A DNA stretch of 38,345 bases from Actinomycetota bacterium (GCA_016208465.1 JACQXZ010000020.1:1-38345), one strand, 5' to 3'; counted from the first letter of the stretch, positions 18,135 through 25,868 are shown. Notes: generated by a model not told the origin, from the letters alone. A program made the numbers and translations.

Positions 18135-18189
18135 AACGTCAGAAATCAGCGGCGGCGTTTACGCCGTCCGCTGAAGTGATTTGTTAGGC
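18131..18189 (-). repeat. attC3 (R' interrupted by IS remnant)
   Basis: Minus: GCCTAAC AAATCACTTCAGCGGACGGCGTAAACGCCGCCGCTGATTTCTGAC GTTGAAG. Confidence 0.85.
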
Positions 18190-18320
18190 GCTCCAAGAAA
18201 ATAAATCCCCTTTTCTCACATGGGCCGATTTGTGAGGGCGCTAGCGCGATCCGGTGCAACCATCGGCTAGCCACGATATGTGTACTGACCTGTACTTCAT
18301 TTTCACATTCGATGTCATAG

Positions 18321-19820
18321 TTATCCACTTTTTTGTCGCTCAAGTGTTCGTAGGAGCTCTGAGTCATTTTCAAAATATCGCTTGGAGATGAGATAATATT
18401 GTAGGAATTCTTTTTTCTTTTTTGGGGGTAAACTATCGATAATTCTCGCCACATCCAAGTTTTGGTCTCCCTTTGCATCAAGCAAGTTTTTTTCTCGACA
18501 CCAATCACCCCATGCCTTGTTCTTAATTTTCAATTGTGAAAACCATTTTACGACCTGTGAATAGGGAATCTGCTTCAATATAGGATTAGGACTATATATA
18601 AACTGGTTGATTGTGCTGATTATGACTGGGAACCACCGGTCGTAATCAAGGCTTCTCTGGAGGGGATGACCCAACCCCTCGACTTGCAGGATGTTTAAGC
18701 CCCGAAACTCTGTGTTGGTTGCAACATGGTCCTCTTTCTTAAGAAACTGCAAGAGGTGTTCAGCTGGAGAAACGATATCTGCTCCACCTGCAATGAAGAG
18801 GAGCTTATGCGCGTTTTGGCGAAAGACGTTGGCTATTCGCTCATCATTGAATGGTCGCTCAAAAAGCACTTCATTGAGGAAAGCCCGCTCATCACCTATG
18901 TCATCTGGCAGATGAAACCTAATCTCATGGCATTTGCGCTTAATCTCTTTCCATTCGTCATCATAGATCCCTACCGGCTTAGTCTTGAGGTCGTCAATGG
19001 AGGCGCCTGAGTTCACTAGTATGCAATGGTCGAATAGGTCAGGATTCCTCAAAAAGGTGAACAGAGCCTGTAAACCGCCGAGAGAATAGCCTAAGAGGTG
19101 TACTTTCAGGTTGGGTCGATCGAATAAATAGTCGTAAAAGTAGTTGTCATTGGAATCCATGTTGACAGACGCATCCGCCGTATTTGTAGAGCCATGCGAC
19201 TTGCGGAGGTACCTAGCAAAGCTAGTTATCTCATTTGCTATCTGTTTAAAGCAGTAAAAAAGTGATTCAGGACGTGAAAGCATACTTTTATGCGGTTTAC
19301 GCATCATTGTAGGAGCACCCGGTGCTTGTGGCCACCTTTGCTTTGAGTTAGAACGATTTTCGTACCGTGTCCTAAATCGCTCCTCGAGGTAGCTTGTCCG
19401 ATTCAGGTGAAATGGCGTAGGAAATAGAACGGCTCCTATATACCTTAATGCGAGAGATGCGCCTATACGATCGTAGTGTGAATAATGGATATGTTCGATT
19501 TCGTTTAGGCCGTTAAGCATAATGAGAAGGTTTTGGATCTTCTGAAGAGGCAAACTCACGGCGTTTAAGGGCACATAGAAAGATAAATCAAAAGACTTCA
19601 CATGTTCACATACCCAATGAAACTCGTTCTTTCTAGCCTTTTCTTGTGAACTATTAACGACTTCATCATAAAACCTCACAAGCTTGACATTGATGTTTTT
19701 AAGAAGACCCATAGTTTCTTTGTCCAGACTGAAAGTGATGGGGAATTTGTGCGATTTTGGAGGCCACTGACGTGCGCCGAGCCGTCCGAGCGTAGGCAAA
19801 TCCTGTCTCTTGTTCTTCAT
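18321..19820 (-). CDS. alpha/beta hydrolase-fold protein, integron cassette gene
   Basis: Nucleophile elbow GYSLGG, GGADIVSP acid loop, GLGHPLQ histidine; RBS AGGGGG. Confidence 0.75.
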   Translation of the reverse strand: MKNKRQDLPTLGRLGARQWPPKSHKFPITFSLDKETMGLLKNINVKLVRFYDEVVNSSQEKARKNEFHWVCEHVKSFDLSFYVPLNAVSLPLQKIQNLLIMLNGLNEIEHIHYSHYDRIGASLALRYIGAVLFPTPFHLNRTSYLEERFRTRYENRSNSKQRWPQAPGAPTMMRKPHKSMLSRPESLFYCFKQIANEITSFARYLRKSHGSTNTADASVNMDSNDNYFYDYLFDRPNLKVHLLGYSLGGLQALFTFLRNPDLFDHCILVNSGASIDDLKTKPVGIYDDEWKEIKRKCHEIRFHLPDDIGDERAFLNEVLFERPFNDERIANVFRQNAHKLLFIAGGADIVSPAEHLLQFLKKEDHVATNTEFRGLNILQVEGLGHPLQRSLDYDRWFPVIISTINQFIYSPNPILKQIPYSQVVKWFSQLKIKNKAWGDWCREKNLLDAKGDQNLDVARIIDSLPPKKKKEFLQYYLISKRYFENDSELLRTLERQKSG

Positions 19821-19860
19821 ATAGCTGTCCCCCTTAACATACTTGGTCTCTTGAAAAAAC

Positions 19861-19940
19861 GCCTAACGCCATAAATCAGCGGTGGTTACACGCGGCGCCT
19901 TTGGCCGCATTTAAGCATCCGCTGGATTGATTTGTTAGAA
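19861..19940 (-). repeat. attC2
   Basis: Minus: TTCTAAC AAATCAATCCAGCGGATG...CCACCGCTGATTTATGGC GTTAGGC. Confidence 0.9.
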
Positions 19941-20002
19941 GATTTTTATTTTTTTAAGTTGGCAAGCTGACTGCGTCCCATATGTTTATTTTATGGGTCA
20001 AG

Positions 20003-20623
20003 CTATATTTCTTTTATCCCAAAGATTATTTCAACAAAAGCTACTCTTGCATAAAAAGCTCTTGTGGTGCTTCCATGTCCAGATCCTTTTGTGCGAGGTT
20101 GAATATATTTACCCATACTACCAGTCAAAGCATTGAAACCCTCTGTTTTAATTGTATGTCGTACAAGCTCGTAATCTTCTTTGATTTGTTGCCAAAAATT
20201 TGTTGAAAGCAAATCAAAACTGTTTACATAAAGTAATTGTGATGAACTTTCTTGATTATCTACTCTTTCGCGACCGCAAATAATCATTTTTTTCATTTTG
20301 TCGAACAAGTGGCTCTTTTCAAAAGGTTTGGCAAGTACATCATCGGCATTGATCATAGTTATTGCCATTGTCTCTTTCACTTTCCAAACGCCATTCTTTT
20401 TTAGAAGTGGAACAAGTTTCAACTCCCAATAATCACCATTTGAGGCTTGTATACAATTATTACCAATACCAATAGCTTTTTCTAAAGTTAAACCCGCCCA
20501 TCCTTTATTAAATTTTTCATTTTTGAAAACTGTAATATTGTTTTTATCAGCAAGTTTTCTTAGGTCTTGTCCGATAAGTTTTTGTAGAAGTTGTGTTGCT
20601 TCAAAGCGAGTAATATTTTTCAT
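20003..20623 (-). CDS. type II restriction endonuclease, MutH/Sau3AI-like
   Basis: KGWAGLTLEKAIGIGNN...NGDYWELKLVPLLKKNG..KVKETMAITMIN; ExK-type motif; ATGA overlap with methyltransferase. Confidence 0.7.
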   Translation of the reverse strand: MKNITRFEATQLLQKLIGQDLRKLADKNNITVFKNEKFNKGWAGLTLEKAIGIGNNCIQASNGDYWELKLVPLLKKNGVWKVKETMAITMINADDVLAKPFEKSHLFDKMKKMIICGRERVDNQESSSQLLYVNSFDLLSTNFWQQIKEDYELVRHTIKTEGFNALTGSMGKYIQPRTKGSGHGSTTRAFYARVAFVEIIFGIKEI

Positions 20624-21507
20624 TGGGCAGGTATTAAATTTGTTAAATGTTTATAGTTTTCAATTTTTATCGGCTTAGATTTTATTTGTTTTTCTGATTT
20701 TTTCTCATAAAATTTTACTAAATTTTTTTTTAATTGTTCAAATCTTTTTATAGATAAATCCAAATATGATTTTTCGATTTCAATTCCAATAAATTTTCTT
20801 CCATAAAGATGAGCCATAAGTCCTGTTGTGGCACTTCCAGTAAAAGGATCAAGAATTGTATCACCTTTATTTGTGCTTGCTAAAACAATTCTTTTTAATA
20901 AATCTTCAGGTTTTTGCGTTGGGTGTTTGCCAAACTTTTTTTCAATTGGTTTTGGTGTATTAATAGACCAAACTGATCTCATTTGTAAATTTGGTTTCTT
21001 GAGCTGATCTTCCGGAAAGTCGCCATTTTTCATAGCTTCATAATTAAAAGTATGCTTAGCTTGTTTATCTTTTCTTGCCCAGATCAAAGTTTCATGACTT
21101 GCTGTAAAAAAACGACAAGAAAGGTTTGGAGAAGCATTCGGTTTAAACCAAGCAACATCATTGAGAATATGAAAATGATGGACTTGTAAAGCAAAACCAC
21201 ATTGATAAATTGAGTGATAAGTACCGCTAATCCAAATAGTTCCATTAGGTTTCAATACTCTTTTACAAACTTCAATCCATGCAAGATGAAAATCAAAATT
21301 CTTTTTCGTGCCATTTGATAAATCCCAATCGCCTTTTTTTACACTAACCATTTTCCCGTTTTGACATGTAAAAGTTCCACTTGAAAGAAAATAAGGAGGA
21401 TCGGCAAAAATCATATCCACAGAGTTTTCTGGGATTTGTGCCAAAATATCAAGACAATCAGCTTGATATAATGTGAAGTTTGACTTTTCGTAATATGGTT
21501 TATTCAT
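20620..21507 (-). CDS. DNA adenine methyltransferase, DpnA/M.HinfI-like (beta class)
   Basis: DMIFADPPYFLSSG (DPPY), KGDWDLS, WFKPNASPNLSCRFFTASHETLIWA, GKHPTQKPEDLLKRIVLAS, ILDPFTGSATTG. Confidence 0.92.
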   Translation of the reverse strand: MNKPYYEKSNFTLYQADCLDILAQIPENSVDMIFADPPYFLSSGTFTCQNGKMVSVKKGDWDLSNGTKKNFDFHLAWIEVCKRVLKPNGTIWISGTYHSIYQCGFALQVHHFHILNDVAWFKPNASPNLSCRFFTASHETLIWARKDKQAKHTFNYEAMKNGDFPEDQLKKPNLQMRSVWSINTPKPIEKKFGKHPTQKPEDLLKRIVLASTNKGDTILDPFTGSATTGLMAHLYGRKFIGIEIEKSYLDLSIKRFEQLKKNLVKFYEKKSEKQIKSKPIKIENYKHLTNLIPAQ

Positions 21508-21588
21508 AGTTTAAAAACGACCCCTATTTGATTTTTTCACCATGAGTAATACTACCAAAAATTTTTATGTTTTTCTATTATCTTTTTT

Positions 21589-21646
21589 TTCTAACGTCTG
21601 AAATCAGCGGCGGCTATCAGCCGTCCGCTGGAGTGATTTGTTAGCC
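21589..21646 (-). repeat. attC1
   Basis: Minus: GGCTAAC AAATCACTCCAGCGGACGGCTGATAGCCGCCGCTGATTTCAGAC GTTAGAA. Confidence 0.92.
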
Positions 21647-21651
21647 CTTTT

Positions 21652-21933
21652 TCATCGTTTCTTTAAATAATGTTTCAAGTCTCGATAATAATTTTCATGA
21701 GGCCCAATCATAATTAACTCTAAATCCTCTCCAAGCAATCGATAGGCAAGAAGATATTGCGTCGTTTTAATTTTGAATTTATGAACAAATATTTCTCTTA
21801 AGTCTCCTTTCTTTTCATTTCCGATAGATGGATTATCTGCAATTTTCCTTATCTCCTGATCTAATATCTTTTTTTCTGGTTTAGATATTTTTTTTACCTT
21901 TTTTTCAAAAGACCCTGATTGGTATATTTTCAT
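21652..21933 (-). CDS. RelE/ParE superfamily toxin
   Basis: SGSFEKKVKKISKPEKKILDQEIRKIADNPSIGNEKKGDLREIFVHKFKIKTTQYLLAYRL. Confidence 0.85.
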   Translation of the reverse strand: MKIYQSGSFEKKVKKISKPEKKILDQEIRKIADNPSIGNEKKGDLREIFVHKFKIKTTQYLLAYRLLGEDLELIMIGPHENYYRDLKHYLKKR

Positions 21934-21939
21934 TAGACT

Positions 21940-22158
21940 TTATCCAAATTTATATTCAGATTTTTCGCCTTGCTCCAATTCTTCTATTCCAAATAAAATT
22001 TCTTTGATGAGCGAATAGGTCAAATCCGGATTTTCCTCAACACACTTACCTATTCGGGCCCAGTGTTCAATTTGACCAGTTAATGATCTATGGTCTATCC
22101 GGCTGTATTTTTTTGCCTCATTAACAAGTTTTTCAGAGATTCTAACTGCGGCTGCCAT
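21940..22158 (-). CDS. ParD-like antitoxin
   Basis: AAAVRISEKLVNEAKKYSRIDHRSLTGQIEHWARIGKCVEENPDLTY. Confidence 0.85.
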   Translation of the reverse strand: MAAAVRISEKLVNEAKKYSRIDHRSLTGQIEHWARIGKCVEENPDLTYSLIKEILFGIEELEQGEKSEYKFG

Positions 22159-22200
22159 AGTGCTTACCTCCTTATCTTATGCTTGTCACGTTATGTTATC

Positions 22201-22229
22201 AATATACTGCATATAGCAACATAATGCAA
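22201..22229 (-). promoter_or_regulatory. candidate sigma70-type promoter of first cassette
   Basis: Minus: TTGCAT-17 nt-TATATT upstream of antitoxin gene. Confidence 0.5.
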
Positions 22230-22264
22230 CGCTGCACTTTGCAGGGTTTTTGTGATTTATTTGG

Positions 22265-22271
22265 GGCTAAC
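22265..22271 (-). other. attI-type recombination junction
   Basis: Minus GTTAGCC(CC) matches the complement of attC1 R'' (GGGCTAAC), as expected for cassette 1 inserted at attI. Confidence 0.75.
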
Positions 22272-22353
22272 ATTTACTTTTATCTTTATTCTATATTTAA
22301 TAACAATATACAAATATGATCTCAAAAAGTCAAAAAATTTACCCAATTTTTTA

Positions 22354-22381
22354 TTGAAAAGCATGCAATATTCCATATAAT
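22354..22381 (+). promoter_or_regulatory. candidate intI promoter
   Basis: TTGAAA-16 nt-TATAAT. Confidence 0.55.
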
Positions 22382-22397
22382 AATGCTATTAAATATT

Positions 22398-22416
22398 TTA
22401 TACCGATTCGGTATAA
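22398..22416. promoter_or_regulatory. candidate operator, perfect 19-bp palindrome in intI leader
   Basis: TTATACCGATTCGGTATAA. Confidence 0.6.
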
Positions 22417-22431
22417 TTTAGGAGTTTTGTT

Positions 22432-23664
22432 ATGTTAAAGGAATTTAAAGAATATCTGCTCCAAAAAGGCAAGGTAAAAACAAATCAAATCCCTTATTAC
22501 TTAAAGTGGACAGGAAACTGCTATGCCTTTCTAAATATTTCTGATTCAACCCTGCTAAATAGCGATCAAAAAAAGCAGTTTTTAATGCATATGGCAAAAA
22601 ATCATGAGGATTGGCAGGTAAGTCAGGCTGATACAGCGTTGAGACTATACAGTTATTTTCTTTCTCAAAAATTTAAGACATCAATTCCAGTAAGTATCAC
22701 AAAAGAAAGTTGGAACATCGTAGAAGAAAAATTGCGCGAATCACTAAGGCTTCGTCACAGATCGTATTCTACTGAAAAGACCTACATTGCATGGGCAAGA
22801 AGTTTTCGATCGTTTTTGAATCACAAGGAACCAAAAGAGCTAGATAGTAGAAACCTTCAGGATTTTCTGAGCCATCTTGCTGTTGAAAAAAAGGTATCGC
22901 CTTCCACGCAAAACCAAGCCCTTAACGCCATTATTTTTCTTTATCGCTATGTGTTTGAAAAAGATATAGAGGGTATGATAGATGCAGTGCGGGCGCGACA
23001 GAGGAGAGGACTTCCTGTAGTTTTAACTATAAAAGAAGTACATTCAATTTTTGATTTACTTTCAGGTATTAACCGTCTTATAGCAATGCTGATTTATGGA
23101 TGCGGTTTACGGCTGAATGAATGTCTGGGACTTAGAATAAAAGATATTGATCTGGAACAAAACATTTTAATTGTAAGGGCAGGAAAAGGAGATAAAGACC
23201 GTAGGACCATGCTTCCTGAAACATTGAAAGATAACCTTATTCATCATATCTCAGAAGCAAGGGCAATATACGATGAGGATAGGGCAAAAAATCTGAATGG
23301 TGTATATCTGCCAAATGCTCTTGAAAAAAAATATCCCAATGCGGGCAAGGAATGGGGTTGGTTCTGGCTTTTTCCTTCAAAATCGCTTTCGGTAGAGCCA
23401 CGTACTCATGTTGTCCGGCGTCATCATGTCCATCCAGCATCTCTTCAAAAGGCATTTAAAACGGCTGTTATAAAATCGGGCGTTACAAAACAAGCATCCG
23501 TTCACACACTCAGGCATAGTTTTGCGACTCATCTTTTGGAAAACGGATATGATATCAGAACCATCCAGGAATTGCTTGGACATCAAAACCTCCAAACAAC
23601 AATGATCTATACTCATGTCGCAACAAAAAACATCTTGGGAGTGAAAAGTCCCTTGGATGGATAA
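22432..23664 (+). CDS. intI: integron integrase IntI (extended N-terminus)
   Basis: Tyrosine recombinase; IntI-specific region GVYLPNALEKKYPNAGKEWGWFWLFPS...RRHHVHPASLQKAFKTAV; HTLRHSFATHLLENGYDIRTIQELLGHQNLQTTMIYTHV...GVKSPLD. Confidence 0.95.
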   Translation: MLKEFKEYLLQKGKVKTNQIPYYLKWTGNCYAFLNISDSTLLNSDQKKQFLMHMAKNHEDWQVSQADTALRLYSYFLSQKFKTSIPVSITKESWNIVEEKLRESLRLRHRSYSTEKTYIAWARSFRSFLNHKEPKELDSRNLQDFLSHLAVEKKVSPSTQNQALNAIIFLYRYVFEKDIEGMIDAVRARQRRGLPVVLTIKEVHSIFDLLSGINRLIAMLIYGCGLRLNECLGLRIKDIDLEQNILIVRAGKGDKDRRTMLPETLKDNLIHHISEARAIYDEDRAKNLNGVYLPNALEKKYPNAGKEWGWFWLFPSKSLSVEPRTHVVRRHHVHPASLQKAFKTAVIKSGVTKQASVHTLRHSFATHLLENGYDIRTIQELLGHQNLQTTMIYTHVATKNILGVKSPLDG

Positions 23665-23796
23665 TCCAAAGCGTAAGGCATACAGAAAAAAACAAACATA
23701 GAGTTAAATCCAAGTTTGGCAGCATTATTTCTTAATTTTTCAGCGGACTCTTTGATGCCTAAATCATAGATGATTTCATTTCTACACACCCCTGCG

Positions 23797-23814
23797 CCCC
23801 TCTTTTTAGAGGGG
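23797..23814. terminator. hairpin CCCCTC TTTTTA GAGGGG
   Basis: Inverted repeat downstream of intI. Confidence 0.5.
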
Positions 23815-23965
23815 AAAGAATAAAATCCGTTAACTGTCAACTTCTTTTTAGAGGGGAATATTTATTTACTTACCCTCGTTTTGATTATGGCAACGAAATA
23901 AACTGGAAGTTTTTTAAAACTTAGTTTAGATGTTATAATCTCTACAAAAGCCCTCGGGAGGAAAG

Positions 23966-24928
23966 ATGAATTTTTCTGATTACTCAAAGGCAAGATTGTT
24001 TTTAGAAACAATCGGTGAACCTTTTACATATTTAATAATAATAACTGTTTTTTTCTTAATTGTTTTATCTTTCTCAAAAAAATATTATATTTACACGCGT
24101 TATCTTATTTTGGCAACAACCTCAATCTTATTTATTGGTTTTCTTTTAATAGCGTGGTTTCATCTAAAAATTTACAATACAATTACAATTTATAATCCAG
24201 TCAACAATAACATTGCCGGAAAATACCTTATTCCACTCTGGATTGAAAACGAAAAATTATATTTCTGGGCATTAATTCTTGGATTACTTTCAAGCTTCAT
24301 AAATCGAAATCAAAATAATCAAAAATTTAATCGCTGTTTAAATATTGCGTTCGGTCTTTTTGTGCTTCTTGTATCATTCGTGTCAAATCCTTTCAGATCT
24401 CCGCTTCCAATGTTTCATCAGGAAATAACTTATTATTACAATGCAATTTCTCAAGGTGACTGGCAGGCTAAACTACAAGCTTTTAATAATACTTATGGAA
24501 GAATGATTTATTATTATAACTCAGCCTATATGTGGATTCATCCACCTTTATTATTCGTCTCTTACGCCGCGTTAAGCGTATCCTTTCTCGGAAGTATTTT
24601 TATGCTTATTTATAAATACAAAAAAATATATGATAAAATTGCTTACAATTATGGAAAATTCGGCTATCTTTTTCTCACAGCAGGCATACTGATAAGTTAT
24701 CCATGGGCAATCAGCGCGTGGAAAAATGAACCGTGGTGGTGGTCTCCAAAAATTAATATGTCCCTGATGATGTGGGTGCTTTATACCGCGTACCTGCACA
24801 GCAGACTTTATCTTAATCGCAAAAATATGTGGAACACAACAGCTATAATTGGTATTCTTTGTTTTCTTGTTTTAATATTTACTTATCTGACAACTTACTT
24901 AATTCCGGGGGTCCATTCTTACAGGTAA
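23966..24928 (+). CDS. cytochrome c assembly (CcmF/CcsA-like) membrane protein
   Basis: MWIHPPLLFVSYAALSVSF; WAISAWKNEPWWWSPKINMSLMMWVLYTAYLHSRLY resembling the WWD domain. Confidence 0.75.
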   Translation: MNFSDYSKARLFLETIGEPFTYLIIITVFFLIVLSFSKKYYIYTRYLILATTSILFIGFLLIAWFHLKIYNTITIYNPVNNNIAGKYLIPLWIENEKLYFWALILGLLSSFINRNQNNQKFNRCLNIAFGLFVLLVSFVSNPFRSPLPMFHQEITYYYNAISQGDWQAKLQAFNNTYGRMIYYYNSAYMWIHPPLLFVSYAALSVSFLGSIFMLIYKYKKIYDKIAYNYGKFGYLFLTAGILISYPWAISAWKNEPWWWSPKINMSLMMWVLYTAYLHSRLYLNRKNMWNTTAIIGILCFLVLIFTYLTTYLIPGVHSYR

Positions 24929-24933
24929 ACATT

Positions 24934-25548
24934 ATGAAGAGATATGATTTTATTTTAATAATTTTAACAATCATAGTTTTGGTCTCAATTGGACTGGTTT
25001 CTGTTTACGGAACTGTTTACAGCTATATGCTCTCTGCCTCAAATTCAAACTGGACTTCCACATGGCTTTATCAGGAATATCTTAACAAAATGAATTATTA
25101 TGCTTATCCTTTTGTAGTTTCGTTGATTATTCTACTTGGTCTCTGCATTCCTAAACGTATTTTTCCACGCCGCATTCTCATATGGACCAGTATTCTTTTG
25201 GTTTTAATATTAATTGTTCTTGGACTGTTAATTGATTATAGTTTTTCTCTTGGCTTTTTGTTGATTGTTTCTATGATAATTCAATTAGTGGTTATCGTAG
25301 AATTGTTTTTGAAAAGCAAGCTTTTAAACTTCGAAAAGGAAGGATTTTTTGCCCAGATGGGATCATCTCTATTGCATCTTGGATTTATAGTTTTTGTTTA
25401 TGATTTCGTACTGCTTCAAGAATCTTCTTTACATTTAGCTATTTTCTGGATATCAACTTTTCTGCTTACAATTGGGATGATTTTTTCGTTTTATAATAAA
25501 GAATTGGGCAGGAATTTTAAAAAGAACAAAGCGCCTTGCTCACGATAA
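24934..25548 (+). CDS. multi-TM protein, probable partner of the CcmF/CcsA-like protein
   Basis: MKRYDFILIILTIIVLVSIGLVSVYG..., start ATG 24934 just after preceding stop; track start 24829 overlaps upstream gene. Confidence 0.65.
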   Translation: MKRYDFILIILTIIVLVSIGLVSVYGTVYSYMLSASNSNWTSTWLYQEYLNKMNYYAYPFVVSLIILLGLCIPKRIFPRRILIWTSILLVLILIVLGLLIDYSFSLGFLLIVSMIIQLVVIVELFLKSKLLNFEKEGFFAQMGSSLLHLGFIVFVYDFVLLQESSLHLAIFWISTFLLTIGMIFSFYNKELGRNFKKNKAPCSR

Positions 25549-25597
25549 TATCGAAGGCAAAATCTGATACGGCTAAACTTACAAGCTATTTTTGATA

Positions 25598-25711
25598 TTA
25601 GATTAAACCAACCAAACGAGAAACTATAAGAATTAGCGCTATTACTACCAATAAAATTACTCCTCCCACTAAAGGAGAAGCATGTTCTGCGCTATTATGA
25701 TGTTCACTCAT
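25598..25711 (-). CDS. 37-aa single-TM small protein
   Basis: MSEHHNSAEHASPLVGGVILLVVIALILIVSRLVGLI; AGAAAGAAG upstream; below ORF-track size cutoff. Confidence 0.5.
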   Translation of the reverse strand: MSEHHNSAEHASPLVGGVILLVVIALILIVSRLVGLI

Positions 25712-25791
25712 CGCTTAACATCTTCTTTCTTATAAATTGATTTTTTCCTCTTGCTTGTGTCCTTGTGACCTTACGACTTGTGACCTATTTT

Positions 25792-25868
25792 TGGTGGGCC
25801 CAGTAGGATTTGAACCTACGACAAACGGATTATGAGTCCGCTGCTCTGACCAACTGAGCTATGGGCCC
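25792..25868 (-). tRNA. tRNA with CAT anticodon (Met or Ile2)
   Basis: Acceptor GGGCCCA/TGGGCCC, anticodon loop CTCATAA, encoded CCA. Confidence 0.93.

Larger units (their letters stand above)
17112..23664. mobile_element. chromosomal integron: intI, attI-type junction and cassette array
   Basis: IntI-type integrase on + divergent from minus-strand cassettes separated by attC sites at 21589-21646, 19861-19940, 18131-18189. Confidence 0.9.

Noticed and set aside
18146-18508. - strand ORF 120 aa
   Set aside because: Overlaps the hydrolase 3' end and runs through attC3; no RBS or family signal.
23613-23840. - strand 75-aa ORF downstream of intI
   Set aside because: Crosses the CCCCTC/GAGGGG hairpin and the intI 3' end; no supporting signal.
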